Shown: piece after piece, positions 24,970 through 33,443 of the stretch
Layout: each line of letters begins with the position of its first letter
Position numbering within the stretch: the first letter of the stretch is position 1
Origin: Enterococcus hermanniensis
Lineage (GTDB): Bacteria; Bacillota; Bacilli; Lactobacillales; Enterococcaceae
Direction of reading: 5' to 3'
NCBI RefSeq assembly: GCF_001885945.1
Contig: NZ_JXKQ01000003.1
Location: 124,001 to 188,000 of the forward strand
Length of the DNA: 64,000 nt
Program-made: the position numbers and the translations under genes
The notes under the pieces: model-generated
The model's database searches: none
Told to the model about the DNA's origin: nothing
Seen by the model: the letters and a program-made list of their open reading frames with translations, nothing else

Positions 24970-25836
24970 TCATTGATTCCTTCCTGACAATGTACTTTCT
25001 ATTAATCGTTTACTGAATAAGAATACCACAATTAAACAAACAATAGAAAATACCACTAATACAGCTAGATCTAATTTCCAACTACTAATCAGTCCATTCC
25101 AGTTATAGCCGTAACCTAAGTAATTTTTTAAATAGTTCTTTTCAGCGGAAGGTAATGAAGCTAATCCACCTTCCATAAAGACTTTTCTAAATGATGACGT
25201 AGCATATGACAGTGGGAAGAGCTTAATGACTGTATGTGCCGGACCTGAAAGGGATCCGATTGGTACATAAGCACTGGTGATAAAACCGGATAATGCTCCT
25301 AAAATACTACTAAATGTTCTGAGTGTTGCTTCTGATTTAATAAAGGAACACAGCAGCAAACTCATCGCAGTTGCAGCAAATGAACTTAATAACATTAAAA
25401 CTACTGTTTTTACTAACCAATGACTGGTTAAAAACAGTGTTTCTTTCATTGAGAAGTAGCTCAAACTAATGATTGCTACTAAAATTTGCATGACAAAAGC
25501 TACTCCAAAAGCACTAAAAAAGTAACCTAAAATCAAATCAAAAGCTTTGGTTCCCGTAATTTTGAAATCCATAAACTTATTGGTTGTTTTGTCTCGAATT
25601 AATTGTCCTAATGTAGAAAAAGCAGTTGTCATAGCCGTAACCGTCAAAAGAGCACCGGTTAACCACATATCCATGATCACTGGACCATTGGGTATGTGGT
25701 TAAATTGCTGGATCATATTATTTCTGATAAAAAGAATATATAAAAAAAATACAATCAAGGAACCCATCAATGAAAAAAGTATATTTGTCGGGTTTTTAAA
25801 ATATAAAATAAAATTTCGTTTAGCGATTGCCTTCAT
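24970..25836 (-). CDS. ABC transporter permease (ABC-2 type)
   Basis: 288 residues with six predicted helices and the ABC-2 layout: N-terminal helix at about 17-36, a long segment, then helices around 60, 100, 140, 175 and 262. Its start overlaps the ATPase stop by 17 nt. With the ATPase it should form an exporter with two copies of each subunit. Similar ABC/LytTR/DUF3021 sets export peptides, drugs or unknown small molecules; the cargo cannot be read from this sequence. Confidence 0.88.
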   Translation of the reverse strand: MKAIAKRNFILYFKNPTNILFSLMGSLIVFFLYILFIRNNMIQQFNHIPNGPVIMDMWLTGALLTVTAMTTAFSTLGQLIRDKTTNKFMDFKITGTKAFDLILGYFFSAFGVAFVMQILVAIISLSYFSMKETLFLTSHWLVKTVVLMLLSSFAATAMSLLLCSFIKSEATLRTFSSILGALSGFITSAYVPIGSLSGPAHTVIKLFPLSYATSSFRKVFMEGGLASLPSAEKNYLKNYLGYGYNWNGLISSWKLDLAVLVVFSIVCLIVVFLFSKRLIESTLSGRNQ

Positions 25837-26740
25837 TCTGCAGCTTCCTTCCTGTTAAAGCTAAAAATATTTCAGTCATATCGGTCGGTTGATAACTAAA
25901 ATCAGTAATTTTTTCACCATATTGGCTTAATAGTTTGATTGCCTCATTCTTTCCCTTTACATAAACGGTTACTTTCTCTTCTTCTTGCTCAACTTTGTAA
26001 TGTCTTTCTTTCAATGCGTCTATTAAAGAGTTTGGATTATCTGTTAAGAATAGACTTAATTTTTGCTGCCCATAGTTTTTTTTGAGTTGCTGCGCAGATC
26101 CACTTTCTATAATCGTTCCTTGTTCTAAAATATAAATATTATCCGCTTCTTCTGCCTCTTCCAAGTAATGGGTTGTTAGAAAGATAGCTAAATTATTTTG
26201 CTTTTTTAAGAGATTTAACATCAGCCAAATATCTTCTCGGGATTGTGCATCTAATCCAGTTGTGGGTTCATCTAGAAATAATATTTTAGGTGAACTGATC
26301 AATGCTCGAGTGATATCAACTTTTCTTCTCATTCCGCCAGATAAATCGCCATACCTCTTTTGGGCATAACTGATCACACCTGTTTTCGCCATTAACTTCT
26401 TCACTTCATCTTTGGAGATATCTTTATACAAAGCTGCGCGTATCAGCAAATTTTCTTGAACAGATAGTTCATTGTCCATAACGCTTCCTTGAAAAACAAC
26501 ACCCAGATTTTGATCAAATTTTTCACGAGCAACTTGATCTAAGACTTCTCCTTGATAGTAAATAGAACCCGAAGTCGGCTTTAGTATTCCCGTTAGCATT
26601 TTAATCGTGGTTGACTTACCTGCACCATTAGTCCCCAAGTACGCGGTAAGTTCTCCAGCCTTTATTTGCAAATTCAAGTTCTGTACAGCATTCGTTTTGC
26701 CGTACACTTTTGACAGATTCTTTGCTTCCATAACAAGCAT
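25820..26740 (-). CDS. ABC transporter ATP-binding protein
   Basis: 306 residues. Walker A is GTNGAGKST, the signature is LSGGMRRKVD, Walker B is ILFLDEPTTGLD and the switch His lies in LTTHYLEEAE. A C-terminal regulatory extension of about 80 residues is typical of DrrA-like drug/polyketide exporters. The ATG follows AGAGGA by 6 nt. It is the first gene of the ABC-permease-LytTR-DUF3021 operon. Confidence 0.93.
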   Translation of the reverse strand: MLVMEAKNLSKVYGKTNAVQNLNLQIKAGELTAYLGTNGAGKSTTIKMLTGILKPTSGSIYYQGEVLDQVAREKFDQNLGVVFQGSVMDNELSVQENLLIRAALYKDISKDEVKKLMAKTGVISYAQKRYGDLSGGMRRKVDITRALISSPKILFLDEPTTGLDAQSREDIWLMLNLLKKQNNLAIFLTTHYLEEAEEADNIYILEQGTIIESGSAQQLKKNYGQQKLSLFLTDNPNSLIDALKERHYKVEQEEEKVTVYVKGKNEAIKLLSQYGEKITDFSYQPTDMTEIFLALTGRKLQNEGNR

Positions 26741-26797
26741 ATAAGTTCCTCTTTTCTATTTATGTATAGTGGTTATTCTAATGAGATTTATTTAAAA

Positions 26798-26841
26798 TGA
26801 TAGGTTTACTCGATAAGTGGTAGAAAATTCACGATAGGTGG
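26798..26841 (-). promoter_or_regulatory. Putative LytTR-binding direct repeats
   Basis: CGATAAGTGG (26811-26820) and CGATAGGTGG (26832-26841) on the plus strand are direct repeats exactly 21 bp apart, the two-turn spacing known for LytTR regulators. A third partial copy TGATAGG begins at 26798. They lie 70-100 bp upstream of the ABC operon. Confidence 0.6.
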
Positions 26842-26863
26842 CATATATGATTTTTTGATTGCA

Positions 26864-26894
26864 CAAAAAAACTCACTTCTGATAGAAGTGAGTT
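26864..26894 (-). terminator. Terminator of the aldo/keto reductase operon
   Basis: AACTCACTTCT / AGAAGTGAGTT hairpin (26870-26894) followed on the minus strand by a T-run. Confidence 0.85.
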
Positions 26895-26931
26895 GTTGAT
26901 CCTAAGCAGTATTCATTTGTAAAAATAGTGG

Positions 26932-27789
26932 CTATTTCTTATTGTAAACCGGAAAATCGCTTGATTCACCATAATTAGCAATCGGCTTCACCTTAGTTAA
27001 AAACGCAATATCTTCTTTTGTTAATTGAAAATCTAGTTTCCCATTTGCTTTGATGTGATCTTTATTTGCTGATTTTGGCAAAGGTAATAGTCCTAATTCA
27101 ATACAGTAACGGATAGCCAATTGTGGAACGCTAACGTCATATTTTTCAGCCATTTTCTTTAATTCAGGATTCTTCAACAGTTCGCCATGTCCAACGGGAG
27201 AATAGGCTTCTACTAAAATATCCTTTGCTTTACAGTAGTCGATCAATTCAAACGGCATATTAGAAATATGAGCCAAGACTTGATTGACTACAGGCTTTAT
27301 CGTAGCATGAGCTAAAATATTTTCTACATCATGCTGATTAAAGTTTGAAAGTCCGATACTTTTAACTTTTCCAGCTTTTTGTGCATCTTCTAATGCTTTC
27401 CAAGCTTCAACATTCCCGGCATCATAATTCGCTTCTCTAAATTCAGCCCATGGTTGTGGTGCATGAATGATCATCAAATCAATATGATCTAGTCCTAGTT
27501 TTTCTAAAGATTCATCAATTGAACGAGCAGTTGTTTCATAAGTCTTGTGTTCCGCAGCTACTTTACTCGTTAGAAAAATCTCTGAACGTTCAATTCCAGA
27601 AGTCCGTATGGCTTCACCGACCCCACGCTCATTTTCATATGCTTGTGCGGTATCGATATGACGGTATCCGATTTCAAGTGCATCATTCACCGCTTGAACA
27701 ACCGCTTTGTCATCGATCATCCAAGTCCCAAATCCTACTTTAGGAATGTGGATGCCATTATTTAATTCATAAGTTTCTTGTAAAATCAT
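26932..27789 (-). CDS. Aldo/keto reductase (2,5-diketo-D-gluconate reductase-like)
   Basis: 285 residues. The catalytic tetrad is visible: Asp and Tyr in RHIDTAQAYENE, Lys in FLTSKVAAE and His in LMIIHAPQPW. The C-terminal cofactor motif LLPLPKSANKDHI is present. Small, single-domain AKR of the AKR5-like group, NADPH dependent. It is the last gene of a five-gene operon with flavodoxin, cupin, CMD-like protein and another aldo/keto reductase. Substrate unknown. Confidence 0.9.
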   Translation of the reverse strand: MILQETYELNNGIHIPKVGFGTWMIDDKAVVQAVNDALEIGYRHIDTAQAYENERGVGEAIRTSGIERSEIFLTSKVAAEHKTYETTARSIDESLEKLGLDHIDLMIIHAPQPWAEFREANYDAGNVEAWKALEDAQKAGKVKSIGLSNFNQHDVENILAHATIKPVVNQVLAHISNMPFELIDYCKAKDILVEAYSPVGHGELLKNPELKKMAEKYDVSVPQLAIRYCIELGLLPLPKSANKDHIKANGKLDFQLTKEDIAFLTKVKPIANYGESSDFPVYNKK

Positions 27790-27832
27790 TTTGCTGTTCT
27801 CCTCTCAGTACGGCTAATTAATTATTTTTATA

Positions 27833-28813
27833 CTATACATGTCCAATAATCGTATGTGGAAGGTATGGTTCTTCTAAGTAAGCGATATCGGTTGCAGCAA
27901 GTTTGAAATCTACTGCTTCAACTGCACCTTCGATATGGCTCATTTTTGTTGCTCCAATCACTGGAGCAGCAACGGGTTGTTTTTGTAAAAGCCAACTTAA
28001 AGCGATATTCACTCGGTTAGTTTCGTATTTATTCGCTAATTCCGCTACTCGATCAATGATGAGTTGATCCTTGTCAGCTGTCAAATCATATTTATTATTT
28101 TGCACATAGTCCGTTTGGCTACGTGTCGTCGTTTCGGTTTTATCTCTTATCAATCTTCCTGAAGCCAATGGACTATAAGGAGTTAAGGCAATTTTTTCGG
28201 AAAGACAATACGGAAGCATTTCTCGTTCTTCTTCACGATAAATAAGATTTAAATGATTTTGCATAGAAACAAACTTTGTCCAACCATTTTTTTCAGCAAT
28301 CGTATTGGCTTGTTGGAATTGATAGGCAAACATCGATGAAGTACCAATATAGCGGGCTTTACCAGCTTTCACTACATCATGAAGTGCTTCCATCGTTTCC
28401 TCAATGGGAGTCTGGTAATCCCAGCGATGGATAATGTATAAATCAACGTAGTCTGTCTGGAGTCTTGCTAAACTTTGATCTATTTGAGCCATAATTGCTT
28501 TTCGCGACAATCCCTGACCATTGGGACCCTCAAACATTTTTTGCTGAACCTTGGTTGCTAATACAATTTCATCTCTTTTGGCGTAATCCTTTAAAGCTTT
28601 GCCTATTATCTCTTCACTTCGACCGAGCGAATACACGTTAGCAGTATCAAAAAAATTAATACCTAATTCAAGTGCTTTCTTTATCAATGGACGGCTATCA
28701 TCTTCTTCCAAGACCCATTTATGAATCCAGTTTTTAGGATCACCAAAGCCCATCGTGCCTAAACAAATTCTCGATATATCCAATCCCGTATTTCCTAATT
28801 TCGTATACTCCAT
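27833..28813 (-). CDS. Aldo/keto reductase (YajO/Tas-like group)
   Basis: 326 residues, NADPH-dependent. Active-site Asp and Tyr lie in FFDTANVYSLGRSEE, Lys in VLATKVQ and His in LYIIHRWDYQTP; the C-terminal VIGATKMSHIEGAV binds the cofactor phosphate. Longer loops than the neighbouring 285-residue paralogue, and similar in layout to the 304-residue gene at 5 kb. It is followed by the second reductase after 43 nt. Function in the operon is probably detoxification or reshuffling of carbonyl compounds, by inference. Confidence 0.9.
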   Translation of the reverse strand: MEYTKLGNTGLDISRICLGTMGFGDPKNWIHKWVLEEDDSRPLIKKALELGINFFDTANVYSLGRSEEIIGKALKDYAKRDEIVLATKVQQKMFEGPNGQGLSRKAIMAQIDQSLARLQTDYVDLYIIHRWDYQTPIEETMEALHDVVKAGKARYIGTSSMFAYQFQQANTIAEKNGWTKFVSMQNHLNLIYREEEREMLPYCLSEKIALTPYSPLASGRLIRDKTETTTRSQTDYVQNNKYDLTADKDQLIIDRVAELANKYETNRVNIALSWLLQKQPVAAPVIGATKMSHIEGAVEAVDFKLAATDIAYLEEPYLPHTIIGHV

Positions 28814-28890
28814 AATCGTCTCCTCTCGTTACTAAAATCTTTTGTTTTCAATCTTAACTGCTGTAATTTTAGGATCAAAACTAAAAAAAT

Positions 28891-29202
28891 TTATTCAAAC
28901 AACTCTTTAGCCAATGAAAAAGCACTCCATGCTTTGGGCCAACCAACATAAAAGGCTAGTTGAGTGATCAATTCCACTACTTCTTCTTTTGTAACACCAT
29001 TTTGTTTAGCAATTTTTAAATGTGCCTCCAGTTGCGGCGCTCCCATTGCTAAGAGCGCAGAACAAGTGATCATACTACGATCATGAGCAGATAATTTTTC
29101 TTCTCGCGCCCAAACCTCACCGAACAAAACATCATCATTTAAAGCTGCGAATTGTGGCGCAAATTCTCCTAATTGTTCTCTTCCAGCCGTTTGTTTTTTC
29201 AT
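28891..29202 (-). CDS. Carboxymuconolactone decarboxylase-like protein
   Basis: 103 residues from the ATG that follows AAGGAG (29202); an upstream ATG would overlap the cupin gene and has no site. The helical CMD/AhpD fold is recognisable (LSAHDRSMITCSALLAMG, EAHLKIAKQNGVTKEEVVEL, AFYVGWPKAWSAFSLAKELF). The CxxC of peroxidase-type AhpD is missing, one Cys and a His remain. Cupin-CMD pairs occur as separate or fused proteins in many bacteria; the activity is not established. Second-to-last group in the redox operon. Confidence 0.86.
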   Translation of the reverse strand: MKKQTAGREQLGEFAPQFAALNDDVLFGEVWAREEKLSAHDRSMITCSALLAMGAPQLEAHLKIAKQNGVTKEEVVELITQLAFYVGWPKAWSAFSLAKELFE

Positions 29203-29203
29203 T

Positions 29204-29626
29204 TTAATCCGCTCCTTTTTCCAATTTATCGTACACTTCATCACTGACTGGTTCTAACCATTCTGGTGTTCCTGCTGTAATTGCAAGATGTTCAAACCAA
29301 CTGTCTTTTGCTGCACCATGCCAATGTTTTACACCATCGTGAGTCACGATTACATCACCGGCTTGGAGAAACTGAGCTTTTTTACCTTCTTCTTGGTACC
29401 AACCTTCACCACCAGTGACTAATAATAATTGATAACCATCATGATGGATATGCCAATTATTGCGGCAGCCAGGTTCAAATGTTACATTTCCTACTCCTAC
29501 GTTAATCTCTGGATCGGCGATCAATGTTTTCAAATAGCTTTGGCCAATAAAATATTGGGCATAAGCCTCATTTTTTTCACCACTTGGAAAAATGATACCA
29601 TTTTTTACTTCTTCATATTTTGTCAT
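29204..29626 (-). CDS. Cupin-domain protein
   Basis: 140-residue single cupin barrel. The metal site can be seen: motif 1 NNWHIHHDGYQLLLVTGG with two His, a Gln in place of the usual Glu, and motif 2 HDGVKHWHGA with His. AAAGGAT lies ahead of the ATG. The stop is 1 base before the CMD-like gene start. Cupins of this type often act with carboxymuconolactone decarboxylase-like proteins; the reaction is unknown. Confidence 0.88.
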   Translation of the reverse strand: MTKYEEVKNGIIFPSGEKNEAYAQYFIGQSYLKTLIADPEINVGVGNVTFEPGCRNNWHIHHDGYQLLLVTGGEGWYQEEGKKAQFLQAGDVIVTHDGVKHWHGAAKDSWFEHLAITAGTPEWLEPVSDEVYDKLEKGAD

Positions 29627-29647
29627 GTATTTTCATCCTTTCATAAA

Positions 29648-30166
29648 TCACTGATTCCTATATTCTAGTAACCAATTGCTGATTGCTAAATCAGCTTTCT
29701 TGACCCGAGAACCATAGACCGGTAAACCTGTATGGATGCTTGCTCCTGAGCAATCCCTTTTTAGGTCCTCAATACTCGACCCCATTGCACTGCCTTCATG
29801 AGTACAAAATGGATAAATTACTTTATTCTCCCAGTCGTTATCTTGTATAAAGCTTTTGACAATCTCAGGGTAACTTCCCCACCAATTGGGAAAGCCTAAA
29901 AAAATTGTTTCAACTTTTTTTAAATCAAGGAACAACTGTTGATACTTAACTTTTTGAGCAGTTTCTTTTTCTAACTTTGATTGTTTGAGTAAGTGATTAT
30001 ATTCCTTAGGATAAACACGTTGGGGAATTAATTCGAACAGCGGAACATTTAGTTGTTCATTGATTTTGTGTGCCAAAAATTTTGTATTACCAACTAAAAT
30101 TGTTTGCTTTTTCCCGTTTATAAAATTCTCCCCAGATTTTGAGAAAAAAATAATAACTGTTTCCAT
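29648..30166 (-). CDS. Flavodoxin-like FMN protein
   Basis: 172 residues of the flavodoxin fold. The N terminus VIIFFSKSGENF is the FMN-phosphate loop, and IFLGFPNWWGSYPEIVKSF and PFCTHEGSAMGSSIEDL are typical of the small flavodoxin/BilS-like oxidoreductases of Firmicutes. An insertion after strand 1 (INGKKQTILVG) is unusual. It is the first gene of the five-gene operon ending at 26932 and is separated from the LysR gene by a terminator. Confidence 0.87.
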   Translation of the reverse strand: METVIIFFSKSGENFINGKKQTILVGNTKFLAHKINEQLNVPLFELIPQRVYPKEYNHLLKQSKLEKETAQKVKYQQLFLDLKKVETIFLGFPNWWGSYPEIVKSFIQDNDWENKVIYPFCTHEGSAMGSSIEDLKRDCSGASIHTGLPVYGSRVKKADLAISNWLLEYRNQ

Positions 30167-30176
30167 GATCCCTCCT

Positions 30177-30218
30177 TAAAAAAGAGCCTTACAATGAATA
30201 AATCCATTGTAAGACTCT
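30177..30218 (-). terminator. Terminator of lysR gene
   Basis: GAG(T)CTTACAATGG / CCATTGTAAG(A)CTC hairpin (30184-30217) with T-run on the minus strand, between the lysR stop and the flavodoxin start. Confidence 0.85.
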
Positions 30219-30253
30219 CCGTACTATTCGTCTAATTCCTATTATCAATACCT

Positions 30254-31135
30254 CTATGCTTGAAAAGCATATTTAAATCGTTTAATGATTTCTTGAACTA
30301 AGGGGGTTTGAACTCTTTTTTTCCATACTAAGACACATTGTGTTTTTACTTCCGGATTTAAAGGTAAAAAAATTAGATTCTCTAATTGCCGATTATACAG
30401 TGCTCCTTCGATAGCGAAGGCCGCTCCTACTCGATTCTCAACTAACGGTAGTATATTGAACAATAAATTATAATTTCCAATAATGTTCAACTCACTTAAA
30501 GACATGCCAGACCATTCGCACAACAGCTCTTTTACTTCTTGACGATTCGAACATAAGAGTGGCATCCCCTTGATATCCTCTGGATTGATTTGATTATTTT
30601 GGGCAATGAATAGTTCTTTTGAAACGATCACTCCCCATTTTTCTTCTCTCGGAAGTCGTAACTGTTCTACTTCATTTAAGGATACTGGCTCTAACAATAC
30701 GGCTAAATCTAAAATACCCTTTTCTAACCGATCCACGATATCGTCACTTGTACCCGTAACTAAGTTAAATTTAACTTGAGGATAGTCACTAATCAATTCT
30801 TCGATCATCATTGCTACCGTATCTGAATTATCCGCCTCGACACACCCGATTGAAAAATGCCCACTCAACTGTTCATTTCTCCGATCAAAAAAAGCTTGTT
30901 CTAGTTTTTCGTCCAAACTAAGAATTTCTTCGGCTCTTTCTTTTAAGAATAGACCATCAGTGGTTAAACTTAATTTATTTTTTTCGCGATTGAACACAGA
31001 GGTTCCAAGCATTTCTTCTAGTTCTTTGATTTGCCTACTCAATGTTGGCTGGGTGATATTTAATAATCTAGCCGCTTTAGAAATATTTCCTTCTTGAGCA
31101 ACGGTCCAAAAATACCGTAAAAGCCTCGTTTCCAT
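30254..31135 (-). CDS. LysR-family regulator
   Basis: 293 residues: N-terminal winged helix (ISKAARLLNITQPTLSRQIK, ELEEMLGTSVFNR) and a periplasmic-binding-like effector domain (FSIGCVEADNSDTVAMMIEE...). It sits directly upstream of, and in the same direction as, the flavodoxin-cupin-CMD-AKR-AKR operon and probably activates it. The inducer is unknown. Confidence 0.92.
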   Translation of the reverse strand: METRLLRYFWTVAQEGNISKAARLLNITQPTLSRQIKELEEMLGTSVFNREKNKLSLTTDGLFLKERAEEILSLDEKLEQAFFDRRNEQLSGHFSIGCVEADNSDTVAMMIEELISDYPQVKFNLVTGTSDDIVDRLEKGILDLAVLLEPVSLNEVEQLRLPREEKWGVIVSKELFIAQNNQINPEDIKGMPLLCSNRQEVKELLCEWSGMSLSELNIIGNYNLLFNILPLVENRVGAAFAIEGALYNRQLENLIFLPLNPEVKTQCVLVWKKRVQTPLVQEIIKRFKYAFQA

Positions 31136-31231
31136 GCTACACCTCTTATCCTGTGATTTTAATATTGACTATCTGTTTATCATATTTCTCTAAATCTAAA
31201 TAATCAAGTGCCATCACTTCTAATAACACAA

Positions 31232-31277
31232 AGAAACTGTAACTAAAAAAGAAGCATTAGTTACAGTTTCTCTATTT
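31232..31277 (-). terminator. Hairpin after dapF
   Basis: 15-bp perfect inverted repeat AGAAACTGTAACTAA / TTAGTTACAGTTTCT (31232-31246 and 31257-31271), with only a weak T-rich tail on the minus strand. Confidence 0.7.
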
Positions 31278-32111
31278 TTAACTCATCATTAAATCCTCAT
31301 CGAGAATAGTTCCTTTAACAACTAGATTTGTATCGCCAATTAGATACAAATTTTCGTCTTTGAGCGTCACTTTCAGGTTTCCGCCAAGTACTTCGACATT
31401 CACTGGATTTTCACTAACTAATCCTTTTTTTGTTAAGGCATAAGCAGTTGAGCCAGTTCCAGTTCCACATGCTAAAGTGAAATCTTCTACACCGCGTTCA
31501 TAGGTGCGTTCAATAACTGTTTGATCCGCTAAAATATCATAAAAATTGACATTCGCGCCTTTAACAAAAGCACTATGATTTCGTAATTTACGTGCAAAAT
31601 CAAAAATAGTCTCACGTTCTGTTTCTGCTAGATTTGGTAAGGCCACCACTAAATGTGGAATTCCGGGATCACCTAATTCAACATAATCAACGGTTACTAC
31701 TTGACCATCTAGCTCGATTTTTTTATCTGCTTCAAAAATTGTTGGTGAGTTTAATTGCACACGATATGTTCGTTGGTCAAGCCGTTCAGCCGGGACGGTT
31801 CCCGCAATGGTTTCGATCAACATATATTCCTCAGCTAACCCTTGTTCATAAGCAAGTCTCGCTACGCATCTTGCACCATTCCCACACATTTCAGCTTCTG
31901 AGCCATCTGCATTGAAAAAACGCGCATAAAAATCCCCTTCACCACGAGGTGCTTCGATCACGATTAATGTATCAGCACCGACTGAAACACGGCGCGTACA
32001 AACTCGTAGTGCAAATTTTGCCAATTCTTCACTTGAAAAGCCTAAAGGTTGATTATCAATCAAGATAAAATCATTTCCTGCACCTTGCATCTTATAAAAA
32101 GGTATTTCCAT
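31278..32111 (-). CDS. dapF: Diaminopimelate epimerase
   Basis: 277 residues. Converts LL- to meso-diaminopimelate by a two-base mechanism with two cysteines, both visible: MCGNGARCVA (first half) and FTLACGTGTGSTAYA (second half). The N terminus FYKMQGAGNDFILIDN is typical. It follows lysA after 23 nt and is the last gene of the deacetylase-lysA-dapF operon. Length matches the family. Confidence 0.96.
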   Translation of the reverse strand: MEIPFYKMQGAGNDFILIDNQPLGFSSEELAKFALRVCTRRVSVGADTLIVIEAPRGEGDFYARFFNADGSEAEMCGNGARCVARLAYEQGLAEEYMLIETIAGTVPAERLDQRTYRVQLNSPTIFEADKKIELDGQVVTVDYVELGDPGIPHLVVALPNLAETERETIFDFARKLRNHSAFVKGANVNFYDILADQTVIERTYERGVEDFTLACGTGTGSTAYALTKKGLVSENPVNVEVLGGNLKVTLKDENLYLIGDTNLVVKGTILDEDLMMS

Positions 32112-32134
32112 TTTTTCACCTCGTTCATTGACTT

Positions 32135-33433
32135 TTATTTTAATGATTCTGGAATCACTTCATTTTGGATGATTTGGTCCAATGTCTGTCTTTTCACGAT
32201 AACTTCTGCTTTACCCTTTTTAACTAAAACAACCGCTGGAATTGCTAATTTATTATAGTTGCTGGCCATCGAATAGCCGTAGGCACCCGTTGAAAAAGTG
32301 GCAAAGATATCTCCTGTTTCTACAATAGGTAGATTAATATCTTTCACTAAAATATCAGTACTTTCACAAGCTTTTCCTGATATAGTAACGATTTCTTCGT
32401 TTGCTTGATCGCTTTTATTAGCCAAAACACCCGTGTATTCTGCTTCATAAAGACCTGGGCGAATGTTATCCGTCATCCCACCGTCAATACTGACATATTT
32501 TCTTAGCCCAGGTAATTCTTTGATTGCACCGATTGTGTGCAAGCTGATTCCCGCTTCAGCAACGATACTGCGCCCTGGTTCGATCACAATTGCTGGTTGC
32601 GGATAATTTTCTTGCTCACAAAAAGCAAGCACTTTATCCATCATTGGATCCGTAAAATAATGGAACGGTTTGGGCTGATCTCTATCTGTATATTTAACAC
32701 CAAAACCACCACCAAAGTTCAATTCTTTAATTGTATAATCAAAACGTTCTTGGACCAGTTTTACTAAATCTAAGGCAATATCGACCGCCGCCAAATGGGC
32801 TTGATGATCAAACAATTGACTACCCACATGGAAATGAAAGCCTAAAAATTGAACTTCAGGTGTTTCGATTGCCTGCTTTATTTGTGGAAACAAAATAGAT
32901 TCATCGATCGGAATTCCGAATTTCGAATCTTTTTGACCGGTAGAGATGAATGAATGGGTCGTTACATTCACTTCTGGCGTAATCCGAAATAGAATGTTGA
33001 CAGTCTTTTGTTTTTCTTTTGCGATTGCTGCAATCAAGCCAACTTCTTGTAAGCTGTCAACAATGATCCGACCAACCCCATAGTCGATCGCCATTTCTAA
33101 TTCTTCAATCGATTTATTATTTCCATTCATTTCAATCCGTTCTGCCGGGAAATCAGCTTTGATGGCCGTATATAATTCCCCATCAGAGACAACGTCTAAA
33201 GAAAAGCCTTGTTGCTCAACTATTTTTAACATCGCCAACGTTGAAAAAGCTTTACTAGCAAATGCCACACGGACATGATCATATTTTTGGACAAAATGCT
33301 TTTGCAACTCATGACATTTTTCTTCAATCTGCGTTTGAGAAAACACATAAAGTGGTGTACCAAACTCTTTTGCTAATGCTACTGTATCACAGCCATCCCA
33401 AAGTAAATGCCCATTGTTCGTTTCAAATTTCAT
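32135..33433 (-). CDS. lysA: Diaminopimelate decarboxylase
   Basis: 432-residue PLP enzyme forming L-lysine from meso-diaminopimelate. The PLP lysine lies in VAFASKAFSTLAML, with FHVGSQ, a glycine-rich phosphate site (FGGGFGVKY), and EPGRSIVAEAG; the C-terminal substrate Cys is in SGKACESTDIL. The ATG at 33433 follows AGGAGG; the upstream ATG (33454) lies inside the preceding gene. Cotranscribed with the deacetylase gene and dapF. Confidence 0.96.
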   Translation of the reverse strand: MKFETNNGHLLWDGCDTVALAKEFGTPLYVFSQTQIEEKCHELQKHFVQKYDHVRVAFASKAFSTLAMLKIVEQQGFSLDVVSDGELYTAIKADFPAERIEMNGNNKSIEELEMAIDYGVGRIIVDSLQEVGLIAAIAKEKQKTVNILFRITPEVNVTTHSFISTGQKDSKFGIPIDESILFPQIKQAIETPEVQFLGFHFHVGSQLFDHQAHLAAVDIALDLVKLVQERFDYTIKELNFGGGFGVKYTDRDQPKPFHYFTDPMMDKVLAFCEQENYPQPAIVIEPGRSIVAEAGISLHTIGAIKELPGLRKYVSIDGGMTDNIRPGLYEAEYTGVLANKSDQANEEIVTISGKACESTDILVKDINLPIVETGDIFATFSTGAYGYSMASNYNKLAIPAVVLVKKGKAEVIVKRQTLDQIIQNEVIPESLK

Positions 33434-33443
33434 GCTTAGCCTC

